Numbered from the stretch's first letter, positions 1 through 8,824 are shown. The stretch is 64,000 nt of DNA from Hydrogenoanaerobacterium saccharovorans (GCF_003814745.1 NZ_RKRD01000002.1:124001-188000), one strand, 5' to 3'. Numbers and translations are program-made. Notes: generated from the sequence alone by a model not told the origin.

Positions 1-23
1 CTGTACCGCACAAAAACCCAACG

Positions 24-56
24 AAAAAGAGGACGGATAACCCCGTCCTCTTTTTT
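24..56. terminator. Bidirectional rho-independent terminator at window start
   Basis: An A-run, then GAGGACGG pairing with CCGTCCTC across a six-base loop, then six T. It can stop transcription coming from the left on plus, out of a gene outside the window. The A-run makes it usable on minus as well. Confidence 0.75.
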
Positions 57-76
57 AAATGCCAACGACAGAGCGC

Positions 77-108
77 AAAAAAGCCACCCGCTTTTACGGA
101 TGGCTTTT
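77..108 (-). terminator. Terminator of the TRAP operon
   Basis: Read on minus, AAAAGCCATCCG pairs with CGGGTGGCTTTT (one G-U pair) and is followed by a T-run. It lies just downstream of the TRAP permease stop codon. Confidence 0.8.
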
Positions 109-118
109 GCAGCGTTGC

Positions 119-2071
119 TTATACTTGAACTGTTTTAAGTTTACGGTATGTAATATACTGGAATGCAGCTACACCGCCTACCAGACCGATACCGCACAAG
201 TCGGTAATCAACCCCGGTATAATCAGCATCAAACCGCCTGCCAGCAAGAGGATGCGCTCCCACCAAGCAGTTTTTCCCATGAGGTAACCCGTCATACATG
301 CGCTTACACCCAGCATACCAATCAGTGAGGTGCAAATAATCTGAATCACCTCGTACCAAACGGTGTCGATGAGGATAAGCTCAGGTGACAGCACAAAGAT
401 ATACGGAATAATGAATGCTCCGATGGCAAGCTTTGTGGCATTGCAGCCTGTTTTAAATGCATTGCCCCCCGAAATAGCAGAGCCGGCATAGGCAGCCAAA
501 GCGACCGGCGGGGTGATATCGGCAAGAATACCAAAGTAAAACGCAAACATATGCGCAGCCAGCGCAGGCACACCCAGTTTCATAATAATGGGTGCCGCAA
601 TGACAGAGGTAATCAAGTAGTTTGCGGTGGTAGGTACGCCCATGCCCAATACCAAAGAGGTTATCATGGTAAAGAACAGGGTTGGCAAGATTAAACCGCC
701 TGTTAGCGAGAACAGCCCTTCACCCAGTTTGAGCCCCAAACCGGTGAGCGTAACCACACCTACGATGATGCCTGCAACCCCGCATGCACATGCAACACCG
801 ATAGTGTTTTTTGCACCCGATACCAATGCCGAAGCTACCTCTTTAAAAGGTACCCAGGTGGATTTTCTTAAATACGGCACTACAATCGAGGCGGCAATAC
901 CGCCGAGTGCAGAAAAAGTAGGAGTTTTGCCCATAATCAGCAGGGCGACGATTGCTACCAGCGGGAGCAATAAATGCCCTTTATCGCGCAGCAAAGGCCA
1001 AATTTTTGGCAGTTTTTCGCGCGGAACACCTTTGAGCCCCAACTTTTTAGCCTCAAGATGAACCATAATCCAAATACCTGAAAAATAGAGTATAGCGGGA
1101 ATGATAGCTGCTTTTGCTACATCGAAATAATTTACGCCCACAGCCTCGGCAATAAGGAACGCCGCCGCACCCATAATAGGGGGCATAATTTGCCCGCCGG
1201 TGGATGCCGCCGCCTCAACTGCGCCTGCAAACTCGGGCGAATAACCAAGCGATTTCATCAGCGGGATGGTGAATGAACCGGTTGTTACCGTGTTGGAAAC
1301 CGACGAACCCGAGACAGTACCCTGCAGGGCACTGGTAAGTACGGCAACCTTAGCGGGGCCGCCCGCCGAAAAGCCTGCAATTCCGTTGGATAGATCGATG
1401 AAAAACTGCCCGATACCGGTTTTTTCAAGGAACGAGCCGAACAGAATAAACAGAAAAATAAAGGTTGCACATAACCCGAGAGGCATACCCATAATCCCTT
1501 CGGTGGTATAAAACAGATGGGAAATAATACGCGATATGCCGTAGCCGCGATGATTCATAAATCCGGGCATATAAGGCCCGAAATAAGCGTAGAGAATAAA
1601 CAGTGATGCAATCACCACAATGGGGATGCCGACAATGCGGCGGCAAGCCTCAAGCACTAATACAATGCCGATTGCGCCGATAATCAGGTCGAGCGTGGTA
1701 TACGCACCCGAACGTGCCACCAAGTCTTTGTAGTTGATGATATAGTATCCCGCAATACCTACAAATGCCAATCCTAAAACAAAATCAAGCGGATGCATTT
1801 TGTTGCGGTCGCCTTTTGAAGTTGCGGGGTAAAGCCAAAACCCTAAAAGCATGACAAAGCCCAAATGAACCATTCTTTGCAGCTGTGCGGGCAGTGTACC
1901 TAAAATTGAGGTTCCCAGCTGGAAGAGCGAAAATGCTATCAGCAGTACCGTTATTATCAAGTGCCACGAACCGCTTAATCTACGGTAAGCAGATTCTTTA
2001 TCAATATCAGCCAAGAGAGCGTCGGGGTTAACCGAAGGAACAGTGTTGGTATCTTTTTTGGTATCGGACAA
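119..2071 (-). CDS. TRAP transporter permease, fused 4TM/12TM (DctQM-type, TAXI family)
   Basis: Integral membrane permease of a TAXI-type TRAP transporter, in which the small (DctQ-like) and large (DctM-like) subunits are one polypeptide. The protein is hydrophobic throughout. It carries the large-subunit core around SALQGTVSGSSVSNTVTTG and ASTGGQIMPPIMG, the conserved substrate/ion-path motifs of this family. The length of about 650 residues is normal for fused forms. Start: the frame is open to a TTG at 2110 and a GTG at 2080, but only the TTG at 2071 has a well-spaced Shine-Dalgarno (GAAAAGGGTG), so I place it there. It is the last gene of the operon with a DUF1850 protein and the TAXI binding protein. 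Substrate is unknown; TAXI systems import organic acids or amino acids with Na+ or H+. Confidence 0.93.
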   Translation of the reverse strand: MSDTKKDTNTVPSVNPDALLADIDKESAYRRLSGSWHLIITVLLIAFSLFQLGTSILGTLPAQLQRMVHLGFVMLLGFWLYPATSKGDRNKMHPLDFVLGLAFVGIAGYYIINYKDLVARSGAYTTLDLIIGAIGIVLVLEACRRIVGIPIVVIASLFILYAYFGPYMPGFMNHRGYGISRIISHLFYTTEGIMGMPLGLCATFIFLFILFGSFLEKTGIGQFFIDLSNGIAGFSAGGPAKVAVLTSALQGTVSGSSVSNTVTTGSFTIPLMKSLGYSPEFAGAVEAAASTGGQIMPPIMGAAAFLIAEAVGVNYFDVAKAAIIPAILYFSGIWIMVHLEAKKLGLKGVPREKLPKIWPLLRDKGHLLLPLVAIVALLIMGKTPTFSALGGIAASIVVPYLRKSTWVPFKEVASALVSGAKNTIGVACACGVAGIIVGVVTLTGLGLKLGEGLFSLTGGLILPTLFFTMITSLVLGMGVPTTANYLITSVIAAPIIMKLGVPALAAHMFAFYFGILADITPPVALAAYAGSAISGGNAFKTGCNATKLAIGAFIIPYIFVLSPELILIDTVWYEVIQIICTSLIGMLGVSACMTGYLMGKTAWWERILLLAGGLMLIIPGLITDLCGIGLVGGVAAFQYITYRKLKTVQV

Positions 2072-2076
2072 ATCGA

Positions 2077-2610
2077 TCACCCTTTTCGTTGGTTTATTAA
2101 TTGTTGGCAAAGGCCCAGCAGCCGCTGAACAGCGCTGGCTTTGCGAACGGTTATTGCAACTGGTTTGCGCGGAGCGAGTTTGTACAAAACAAGGCTTTTA
2201 TCCTCATAATAAAACATGTGCTGCGATACAATCCCCGCTGTATAGTCAATTTGGTGCCTATAATGATCGGCAAAATCCAAAATGACAAATTGCTCGTCTG
2301 AAGAATAGGTCACTTCGGGTGGTACAGTGTCTATCATGCCTGCACCGTAGCTTTCAAAATAGCCTTTATCCAATGTGATGGTAAGGCGTTCTGCGTCGAT
2401 CTTGTACACTTCGCGTATCAACCCTTTGTTGACCGAATGGCGAAACTGTACTTCAAAATTGTCTGCCTGCACAGGGTACTCCCCCAAAACCTTGCCTTGC
2501 GAAACCACCAGCAAGCTGGGCGGAAAGAGCGGTAAAAACAGTAAAATGATGATAATTAAAACGGAAAAAGCGGGCAGGAGAAGTCCCGCCCACTTAACGT
2601 ATTGTTTCAT
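2077..2610 (-). CDS. DUF1850 domain protein of the TAXI-TRAP operon
   Basis: A 177-residue protein with one N-terminal membrane segment (about residues 8-32) followed by an extracytoplasmic beta-rich domain containing FRHSVNKGLIREVY, typical of DUF1850. Genes of this family usually sit between the TAXI binding protein and the fused TRAP permease, as here, and are thought to be accessory to the transporter; the exact function is not established. It has an AAAGG ribosome binding site eight bases before ATG. The stop codon lies within a few bases of the permease start, so the two are probably translationally coupled. Confidence 0.85.
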   Translation of the reverse strand: MKQYVKWAGLLLPAFSVLIIIILLFLPLFPPSLLVVSQGKVLGEYPVQADNFEVQFRHSVNKGLIREVYKIDAERLTITLDKGYFESYGAGMIDTVPPEVTYSSDEQFVILDFADHYRHQIDYTAGIVSQHMFYYEDKSLVLYKLAPRKPVAITVRKASAVQRLLGLCQQLINQRKG

Positions 2611-2625
2611 GGGTGCGCCTTTCGT

Positions 2626-3579
2626 TTAGGCAATACCTTTTTCTTTAAAATATTTCAGTGCTCCGGGATGAATGGTGGTAGAAATACCGCCCAATGCGGT
2701 TTCCAAAGCAACTTCTTTACCTTTTGCATGTGCTTCGCCCAGTTCGCCCAGGTTTTCGAACAATGCTTTCGTCATGTTATAAACAACATCTTCGCTAAGT
2801 TTTTCACTTGCAATGAGGGTAGCTTTAATAGCAAGTGTTTTTGCAGGTGCATCGGTGTTGTAAACATCTTTGCCAATTTCAAATGCGGTGTAGAACGGGT
2901 ATTTTTCAATCATAGCAGCAAGCTTATCATCTTCAAAGCCCAGCAGTTTGATAGGCTGAGAAACCATCAGCTCTACAATAGCGGTGTTTGGCACGCCTGC
3001 CGATACAAAAAATGCATCGATTTGACCATCTTGAAAAGTGCTAGCGGATTCTTTAAATGAAAGGTGCTGTGCTTTGATGTCTTCAAAGGTCATTCCGTAC
3101 ATTTCCAAAGTCTGTTTTGCGTTTGCTTCAACGCCCGAACCAACATCGCCAACAGAAACTTTTTTGCCTTTCAGGTCTGCAATCGAGTTGATTCCGCTGT
3201 CTTTGCCTACAACGATTTGAACTACTTCGGGGTAAAGGGTTGCAATTGCGGTAAGCCCGCCGATTTTTTCTTTAAAAAGTTCAGTGCCGTTCACAGCGTA
3301 GTCCAGCACGTCATTTTGTACAATTGCCAGGTCCGCATCGCCCGATGAAATGAGGCGGAGGTTTTCGGTAGATGCACCGGACGAAGTGATGGTGATATCA
3401 ACATCTTCTACATGCCCGTTGATAACCTGCCCGATTGCACCCCCAAACGGGAAATATGTACCGGATGTACCGCCTGTTGCCATAATGAATTTGTTGCCGT
3501 TGCTTTGCGGTGCACCGCAGCCCGCAAACATTGCAAGCACCAGTGCCGATACAAGCAGCATACTCAATACCTTTTTCAT
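2626..3579 (-). CDS. TAXI family TRAP transporter solute-binding lipoprotein
   Basis: Extracytoplasmic solute receptor, 317 residues. The signal peptide ends in a lipobox (LAMFAGCG), so it is a membrane-anchored lipoprotein. The mature part begins with FIMATGGTSGTYFPFGGAIG, the signature of TAXI (TRAP-associated extracytoplasmic immunogenic) proteins, and has SGASTENLRL and DLAIVQNDV further on. It hands substrate to the fused permease encoded downstream. First gene of a three-gene minus-strand operon with its own SigA-like promoter at 3672-3700 and a leader hairpin. Ligand unknown; family members bind glutamate or other dicarboxylates. Confidence 0.93.
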   Translation of the reverse strand: MKKVLSMLLVSALVLAMFAGCGAPQSNGNKFIMATGGTSGTYFPFGGAIGQVINGHVEDVDITITSSGASTENLRLISSGDADLAIVQNDVLDYAVNGTELFKEKIGGLTAIATLYPEVVQIVVGKDSGINSIADLKGKKVSVGDVGSGVEANAKQTLEMYGMTFEDIKAQHLSFKESASTFQDGQIDAFFVSAGVPNTAIVELMVSQPIKLLGFEDDKLAAMIEKYPFYTAFEIGKDVYNTDAPAKTLAIKATLIASEKLSEDVVYNMTKALFENLGELGEAHAKGKEVALETALGGISTTIHPGALKYFKEKGIA

Positions 3580-3609
3580 AAAAGTCCTCCTTTTAAAAAT
3601 AGTAGTTTG

Positions 3610-3640
3610 TCCGGCACAAAACTACCGGGTTTGTGCCGGA
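3610..3640. promoter_or_regulatory. Leader hairpin upstream of the TAXI operon
   Basis: Perfect 11-bp inverted repeat TCCGGCACAAA / TTTGTGCCGGA with a nine-base loop. It lies in the transcribed leader between the promoter and the ribosome binding site of the TAXI gene. No T-run follows it closely, so it is not a normal terminator; it could be an operator or an mRNA-stabilising structure. Confidence 0.55.
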
Positions 3641-3671
3641 TGCCAATGAATTTTTCTTCTTCGTACTATTC

Positions 3672-3700
3672 ATTATAACTGATTAAAGACAGGCAGGCAA
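3672..3700 (-). promoter_or_regulatory. SigA-like promoter of the TAXI-TRAP operon
   Basis: On minus, TTGCCT, 17 bases, TATAAT. It is about 90 bp upstream of the TAXI gene start. Confidence 0.6.
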
Positions 3701-3814
3701 GGCTTACAACGTAAAGATGTTAAGAAAATATAAATATTTTTGAATGATGTGACAAATATTCTTGCATAATTTGTGCAAAAATGCCCTTTGCTGTCGAATA
3801 ATATAAGTGGGGGG

Positions 3815-5488
3815 TTACTTATGCAGATAAACTCTTGCCTCGTACGGCCGTAATGTAATTTTTTCGGTGCACGGCTCGCAGGGATAGTTGGCAATTAGCA
3901 GTTGTTTTTCATCGTCGGCAAAGCGTTGCGGCAGATGATATTCCACGTTTTGCTCTGCAAAGCTGCAAATGGTTAAAAGTTGCTGCTCGCCGCGTGTGCG
4001 GGTAAATACAAACAACTCTTCGCTTTCGGGCAAAAGCAGGTCAAAAGAGGCATAAACAATGATGGGATATTGATGCCGCAGTTGGATGAGCTTTTGATAA
4101 TAAGAGAAAACAGAGCCTTCTACCTCCACTTGCGCCGCTGCATTGATGCGCTTATAATTCTCGTTTACCGCAATCCACGGCTCTGCGGTTGAAAACCCTG
4201 CAAACGCGCTGCTATCCCACTGCATGGGGGTGCGTGCATTATCGCGGCTGATGCGGTTGATGTAACAAAGCATCTCTTGGGGCGAAACACCCTGTTGCGT
4301 CGTCATTTCATGGTACGCATTGATGGCTTCGATATCACGGCAATCATCAATGGAATGGAACACCGTATTGGTCATTCCCAGTTCTTCCCCTTGATAGATG
4401 TAAGGGGTACCCTGCTGCATGTGCAGGCAGGTTGCAAGCATTTTTGCCGATTGCGCCCAATATTTTTTGTCATTGCCAAAGCGAGATACCACGCGCGGCT
4501 GGTCGTGGTTATTCCAATAAAGGCTGTTCCATCCGCGGCCCTCCAGCCCCTTCTGCCATTTTGTAAATACTTGTTTGAGGTCGGTCAGGCGAAAGCGTCG
4601 GTCAGTCCATTTGCTGCCGCCTGCTGCTTCCAGCCCCATATGCTCAAACTGGAACACCATATTCAGTTCATGCTCATTTTCACCGGTGTAGCGCTGCGCA
4701 TCTTCTGTAGTTGCGGCAGGTGTTTCGCCTACGGTCATAACATCGTATTTCGAAAGAACGCGTTGGTTCATTTCCTTTAAAAATTCATGCACGCGCGGGC
4801 CGTTGATTATATAAGGAGACGGGTTGCCGTAAAGTCCGCCGTATGTCTCGCCGTCCTGAAAAGATTGCTCTTTAGAAATCATATTGATTACGTCCATACG
4901 GAACCCATCAATGCCCTTGTCGAGCCACCAAACCATCATGTTATAAATCTCATTGCGTACTTTTGGGTTTTCCCAGTTTAAGTCGGGTTGTTTTTGCGAG
5001 AACATATGCAGGTAATATTGCCTTGTTGCATCATCATACTTCCAGGCACTGCCGCTGAACACCGACCCCCAGTTGTTTGGCGGTTTACCGTCTGTTTTAC
5101 CGTCGCCCCAAATGTAATAATCGCGATAAGGGTTGTTTTTGCTTTTGCGGCTTTCGGCAAACCAAACGTGCTCGTCCGATGTATGATTCACCACAAGGTC
5201 TAACACCAGTTTAATTCCGCGATGGTGCGCCTGCTGCAACAGTTCATCAAAATCCGCCATTGTGCCGAATTCTTGCATGATTGCTTGATAGTTGCGGATG
5301 TCATAGCCGTTGTCATCATTGGGGGAATCGTAGATAGGAGAAAGCCAGAGTACATCAATTCCCAGCGCTTTAAGATAATCGAGTTTTGAGATGATTCCCT
5401 GTAGATCGCCGATACCGTCGCCGTTGCTGTCCTTAAAGCTGCGGGGATAAATTTGATAGACTACACTTTCTTTCCACCAATTTGCCAT
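3815..5488 (-). CDS. malL: Oligo-1,6-glucosidase / alpha-glucosidase (GH13)
   Basis: Cytoplasmic alpha-glucosidase hydrolysing isomalto-oligosaccharides and related short alpha-glucosides. The 557-residue protein has no signal peptide and begins with WWKESVVYQIYPRSFKD. Catalytic residues are visible: D199 (GFRMD, nucleophile), E255 (TVGE, acid/base) and D329 (NNHD). These are the same positions as in the Bacillus cereus oligo-1,6-glucosidase. The residue after the nucleophile is Val200, which in this family goes with activity on alpha-1,6 links. A trehalose-6-phosphate hydrolase is less likely. It has a good AAAGGCGG ribosome binding site. It is monocistronic: no sugar transporter or regulator is adjacent. 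Confidence 0.9.
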   Translation of the reverse strand: MANWWKESVVYQIYPRSFKDSNGDGIGDLQGIISKLDYLKALGIDVLWLSPIYDSPNDDNGYDIRNYQAIMQEFGTMADFDELLQQAHHRGIKLVLDLVVNHTSDEHVWFAESRKSKNNPYRDYYIWGDGKTDGKPPNNWGSVFSGSAWKYDDATRQYYLHMFSQKQPDLNWENPKVRNEIYNMMVWWLDKGIDGFRMDVINMISKEQSFQDGETYGGLYGNPSPYIINGPRVHEFLKEMNQRVLSKYDVMTVGETPAATTEDAQRYTGENEHELNMVFQFEHMGLEAAGGSKWTDRRFRLTDLKQVFTKWQKGLEGRGWNSLYWNNHDQPRVVSRFGNDKKYWAQSAKMLATCLHMQQGTPYIYQGEELGMTNTVFHSIDDCRDIEAINAYHEMTTQQGVSPQEMLCYINRISRDNARTPMQWDSSAFAGFSTAEPWIAVNENYKRINAAAQVEVEGSVFSYYQKLIQLRHQYPIIVYASFDLLLPESEELFVFTRTRGEQQLLTICSFAEQNVEYHLPQRFADDEKQLLIANYPCEPCTEKITLRPYEARVYLHK

Positions 5489-6035
5489 TTTTATACCGCC
5501 TTTCTGTTTTTAGATGTATGATTTCACTTCATTGCAAAAATCCAAAATATTACATTATTATAATAACATGTAATCAAGCAGATAGAAAGCTCTAAATTTA
5601 CTTGCAGGTATTATGTTTGGGTGCAAAATCTTAAAATGAGACAAATTGTTCTCAAATCAAATATTAAGACATCAAGTAATATTGAGGGGAAATAATGAGA
5701 AAAATTGAAAAAAACAGCGATGATATTTTGCGATTTGCCTAGAAACAAGTAGGATATTTATTCAAAATAACGGTAAATATTACAAGTTATCCAAAGCAGA
5801 GCTTTAAATTTCAACAAAAATTTTTGTGTCAAAATGATACAAACTGTGAAATTCACTACCGTTATCGACACAGTTCGTAAGTATAATGCACAATAGGACA
5901 CAACTACAATTGATTTACTATGAGAAAATATCAAATATGCATAAAAACATGTTGAAATACAGATTTTTTGTGAATATACTGAGACTAGAGAAGAAAACAT
6001 AAGGTATCAAAATGAGACACTGGAGGTCAGCGTTC
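5489..6035. promoter_or_regulatory. AT-rich intergenic region with three related dyads and the cyuA promoter
   Basis: About 540 bp without a convincing gene. It holds three copies of AAAATGAKACA at 5633-5643, 5831-5841 and 6009-6019. Two of them extend to an imperfect palindrome TGTRTC-AAAAT-GAKACA (for example TGTGTCAAAATGATACA, 5825-5841). The third sits in the cyuA leader just before its ribosome binding site. A SigA-like promoter, TTGAAA (5952-5957), 17 bases, TATACT (5975-5980), precedes cyuA. Confidence 0.55.
5952..5980 (+). promoter_or_regulatory. SigA-like promoter of cyuA
   Basis: TTGAAA, 17-base spacer, TATACT, about 55 bp before the ATG. The AAAATGAGACA copy at 6009 lies downstream of the expected start of transcription, a position that suits a repressor. 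Confidence 0.6.
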
Positions 6036-7316
6036 ATGTCGATCAGTAAAGAAAAGTATCAGAAATACGTCAACATTTTAAAAGAAGAACTCATTCCCGC
6101 TTTAGGGTGCACTGAGCCGATTGCAATTGCATATGCAGCAGCAAAAGCTCGTGAAGTACTCGGCACAATGCCAGAAAAAATTGTTGCAGAGTGCAGCGGC
6201 AACATTATTAAAAATGTAAAAGGCGTAATCGTTCCTACTACGAAAGACCTGCGCGGCATTGAAGCGGCAGCAATCATCGGTGCAGTAGGCGGCGATTCAA
6301 GCAAAGAGCTCGAGGTGCTTACCGGTGTTACACAACAACATCTCGATTTGGCAAAAACGATGATTCAAAAACACGTTTGCGAAGAGAAAATTCTCAATAC
6401 TCCTGCAAAACTTCATATCATTGTTCGTATGTACAAGGGCGACCAAAGCTCAATGGTAGAAATTATTCACACCCATACAGGCATTGTACGTATTGAGAAG
6501 AATGACGAAGTATTGCTGGATGTTCCCCACAGTCAAGAAGAAAATAACGATGGGCAAACCGACCGCAGCTGCCTCAATGTAGAAGATATTATTGAATTTG
6601 CAAACACTGTCGTTATCGATGACATCAAAGAGGTACTTGCAAAACAGGTGGAGTACAACACCGCGATCTCCAAAGAGGGGCTAAACAAAATTTACGGCGC
6701 CAACATCGGCATAACCTTGCTGAGCACTTACGGCGATGATGTTAAGGTTCGTGCCAAAGCGGCAGCAGCTGCCGGCTCAGACGCCAGAATGGGCGGCTGT
6801 GAAATGCCGGTTGTTATCAACTCGGGCAGCGGCAATCAGGGTATGACGGTATCGCTGCCGGTTATCGAGTATGCAAAAGAGCTTTCGGTAACCACAGAAA
6901 GGCTTTACCGTGCATTGTGTGTAAGTAACCTGATAGCGATACATCAAAAAACAAAAATTGGCAGACTGTCTGCTTACTGCGGTGCGGTGAGTGCGGCAAC
7001 AGGTGCAGGTGCAGGAATCACCTATTTGTATGGCGGCGGCATAAAAGAAATTTCGCAAACCATCACCAGTACGCTGGCAAATGTCTCCGGTATTGTGTGT
7101 GACGGAGCAAAGCCTTCTTGTGCCGCAAAAATCGCATCCAGCCTGGACGCAGCGCTGCTTGCCTGCTATATGACAATGCAGAGCAGAGGCTTTAAATCGG
7201 GCGAAGGTATTGTAAAAGACGGTGTCGAAGGCACCATCGACAGTGTTTCAAGATTGGCAAAAGACGGCATGCAGGTGACAGATGAGGAAATACTAAAAAT
7301 CATGATTGACGATTAA
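6036..7316 (+). CDS. cyuA: L-cysteine desulfidase, serine dehydratase alpha-like (UPF0597/CyuA)
   Basis: An iron-sulfur enzyme that degrades L-cysteine to sulfide, ammonia and pyruvate. The 426-residue protein carries the family landmarks: C25 in PALGCTEP, C315 in SAYCGAVSAATGAGAG, and C355 and C362 in VCDGAKPSC, which match the cluster-binding cysteines known for the archaeal desulfidase. The reading frame is open to an ATG at 6012, but GGAGGT lies just before the ATG at 6036, so that start is used. It is upstream of, and on the same strand as, the liv-dha operon, but that operon has its own promoter. The cytoplasmic, anaerobic chemistry fits a Clostridium. Homologues are also annotated as serine dehydratase alpha subunits, so the substrate is inferred. 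Confidence 0.88.
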   Translation: MSISKEKYQKYVNILKEELIPALGCTEPIAIAYAAAKAREVLGTMPEKIVAECSGNIIKNVKGVIVPTTKDLRGIEAAAIIGAVGGDSSKELEVLTGVTQQHLDLAKTMIQKHVCEEKILNTPAKLHIIVRMYKGDQSSMVEIIHTHTGIVRIEKNDEVLLDVPHSQEENNDGQTDRSCLNVEDIIEFANTVVIDDIKEVLAKQVEYNTAISKEGLNKIYGANIGITLLSTYGDDVKVRAKAAAAAGSDARMGGCEMPVVINSGSGNQGMTVSLPVIEYAKELSVTTERLYRALCVSNLIAIHQKTKIGRLSAYCGAVSAATGAGAGITYLYGGGIKEISQTITSTLANVSGIVCDGAKPSCAAKIASSLDAALLACYMTMQSRGFKSGEGIVKDGVEGTIDSVSRLAKDGMQVTDEEILKIMIDD

Positions 7317-7323
7317 GTTTTAA

Positions 7324-7352
7324 TTGACATCAATGTTACCCGGGAATATAAT
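7324..7352 (+). promoter_or_regulatory. SigA promoter of the liv-dha operon
   Basis: TTGACA (7324-7329), exactly 17 bases, TATAAT (7347-7352): full consensus. The transcript would start near 7359, giving livJ an untranslated leader of about 200 nucleotides. Confidence 0.85.
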
Positions 7353-7507
7353 TCATAACATACTAAACATATAGGAATTTAAAAACGATTCCCGGCACTC
7401 ACGCATTCTAACTTTATCTGTTCACGGGATAACGCAAAATCTGTTTATGCGCAGCCCGTTGAAAAGAGCCTTAAGAAACAAAGGAATATCAAAAAACGAA
7501 AGGAGAA

Positions 7508-7550
7508 GATTGCTCAATCATCGGTACGGAAAACCGTACGTAGAGCAATC
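7508..7550 (+). promoter_or_regulatory. Hairpin between the Shine-Dalgarno and start codon of livJ
   Basis: AAGGAG (7500-7505) is followed two bases later by GATTGCTC (7508-7515), which pairs perfectly with GAGCAATC (7543-7550). Inside it is a second stem, GTACGG / CCGTAC with an AAAA tetraloop (7524-7539). The livJ ATG is at 7560. In linear sequence the Shine-Dalgarno is 54 bases from ATG; with the stem folded the gap is about 11 bases. Confidence 0.7.
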
Positions 7551-7559
7551 AAGAGCATT

Positions 7560-8738
7560 ATGAAGAGAGCATTAAGCATTATCCTGGCAATTGCTATGAT
7601 GGTATCCATGCTGGCAGGCTGCGGCGCTGCTAATAATTCTTCTAAAGCAGAATCCGGATCAGAGGCTGATGGCGGCTCGGCACCAGCAACAAGCGGTGTT
7701 GTTAAAATTGCTGTAGCAGGCCCTATGACAGGCGACAACGCAGAGTACGGCAAAGGGTTCCTCAATGCTGCTGAAATGAAAGCAGAAGAGTGGAACAAAG
7801 AAGGCGGCGTTCTTGGCAAAAAAGTTGAGATTGTTGCATTCGATGATAAAAACTCTGGCGAGGAAGCTGCTTCCATCGCTCAGAAAATTGTCAGCGACAA
7901 AGAAATTGTAGGCGTTATCGGTCACTTTGCATCCGGCGTTTGCATGGTTGCTGCTCCCACTTACGAAGAGAATAAAGTTATTGAAATCTCTCCGTCTGCT
8001 TCTCACCCCGATTATTCCGGCATCGGCGACTACATCTACCGTAACAATACCGTTATCAGTGTAGAGGCAGCTGCAGGCTTGGATATTGCTGTAAACGATT
8101 TGGGTAAAAAGAACATCGGTATCATCTCCATTAAAACCGACTGGGGTACCTCTACATCGGCTGTTGTAAAAGGCTTAATCGAAGAGAAAGCTGCAGACGG
8201 CGTTAAATTGGTTGCTCACGAAGAAGTTATGGAAGGTTCTGACGACTACAGCCCGGCTATCACTAAACTGAAAGCTGCCGGTGCAGACGTTGTTATCTGC
8301 GTTGGTATGTACAGCTTGGTTGCACCTGTTGCAAAACAGTACAAACAGGTTGACCCTGCAATCGAAATTGTTGGTTTCTCCAACTCCTACAGCCAGCAAC
8401 TCCTTGAGCTGGGCGGCGAAGCAGTTGAGGGCGTACGTTTCCCGGTAATCTTCTTCTCCGGCTCCAGCGACCCCAAAATCAAAACATATGTTGATACTTT
8501 TACAGAGAAATACGGCACTGCACCCAGCGCTTTGACCTCTCAGGCTTACGATTCTGTCGGCATGCTGCTTGAAGCTATCAAAACTGCCGGCACAACCGAA
8601 ACCGACAAAGTAAGAGAAGCATTGCAGAATATCGATTACCCCGGCGTAACCGGTCAGACCAAATTTGACGAGATTGGTGACGTTCAGAAAGCATTTGTTA
8701 AAGTTACTGTAAAAGACGGACAGTTTGTTCAGCTGTAA
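7560..8738 (+). CDS. livJ: ABC transporter substrate-binding lipoprotein, branched-chain amino acid type
   Basis: Extracytoplasmic binding protein of a LivJ/LivK-type (HAAT family) importer, 392 residues. The signal peptide ends in the lipobox MLAGCG and is followed by a Ser/Gly/Ala-rich linker. The ligand-binding fold starts at VKIAVAGPMTGDNAEYGKGFLNAAEM, with the usual GVIGHFASGVCMVAAPTYEE and EISPSASHP segments. The ligand cannot be read from the sequence. Because the family also takes amides, urea and other amino acids, leucine should not be assumed; the neighbours (cyuA, thiazoline hydrolase) point to other possibilities. First gene of the operon; translation probably depends on the hairpin upstream. 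Confidence 0.92.
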   Translation: MKRALSIILAIAMMVSMLAGCGAANNSSKAESGSEADGGSAPATSGVVKIAVAGPMTGDNAEYGKGFLNAAEMKAEEWNKEGGVLGKKVEIVAFDDKNSGEEAASIAQKIVSDKEIVGVIGHFASGVCMVAAPTYEENKVIEISPSASHPDYSGIGDYIYRNNTVISVEAAAGLDIAVNDLGKKNIGIISIKTDWGTSTSAVVKGLIEEKAADGVKLVAHEEVMEGSDDYSPAITKLKAAGADVVICVGMYSLVAPVAKQYKQVDPAIEIVGFSNSYSQQLLELGGEAVEGVRFPVIFFSGSSDPKIKTYVDTFTEKYGTAPSALTSQAYDSVGMLLEAIKTAGTTETDKVREALQNIDYPGVTGQTKFDEIGDVQKAFVKVTVKDGQFVQL

Positions 8739-8799
8739 GTAGCAGAACAAACATAGTTCAGTAGACGGTCAACAGAAATCTTAAGGCTTTTATCGGAAA

Positions 8800-8824
8800 C
8801 TTCGGAGGGGTTGCCCCTCCGAAG
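8800..8824 (+). promoter_or_regulatory. Intergenic hairpin between livJ and livH
   Basis: Perfect 11-bp stem CTTCGGAGGGG / CCCCTCCGAAG with a TTG loop and no T-run. Such stems after a binding-protein gene commonly protect the upstream mRNA, giving more binding protein than permease. A partial terminator is the alternative. Confidence 0.65.

Noticed and set aside
5758..6000. 80-residue open frame on minus in the cyuA upstream region
   Set aside because: No ribosome binding site; composition follows the AT-rich noncoding sequence; it covers the cyuA promoter.
5489..6035. Sigma-54 promoter for cyuA
   Set aside because: I looked for TGGCAC-N5-TTGCA and found none; the SigA-like promoter at 5952-5980 is adequate.
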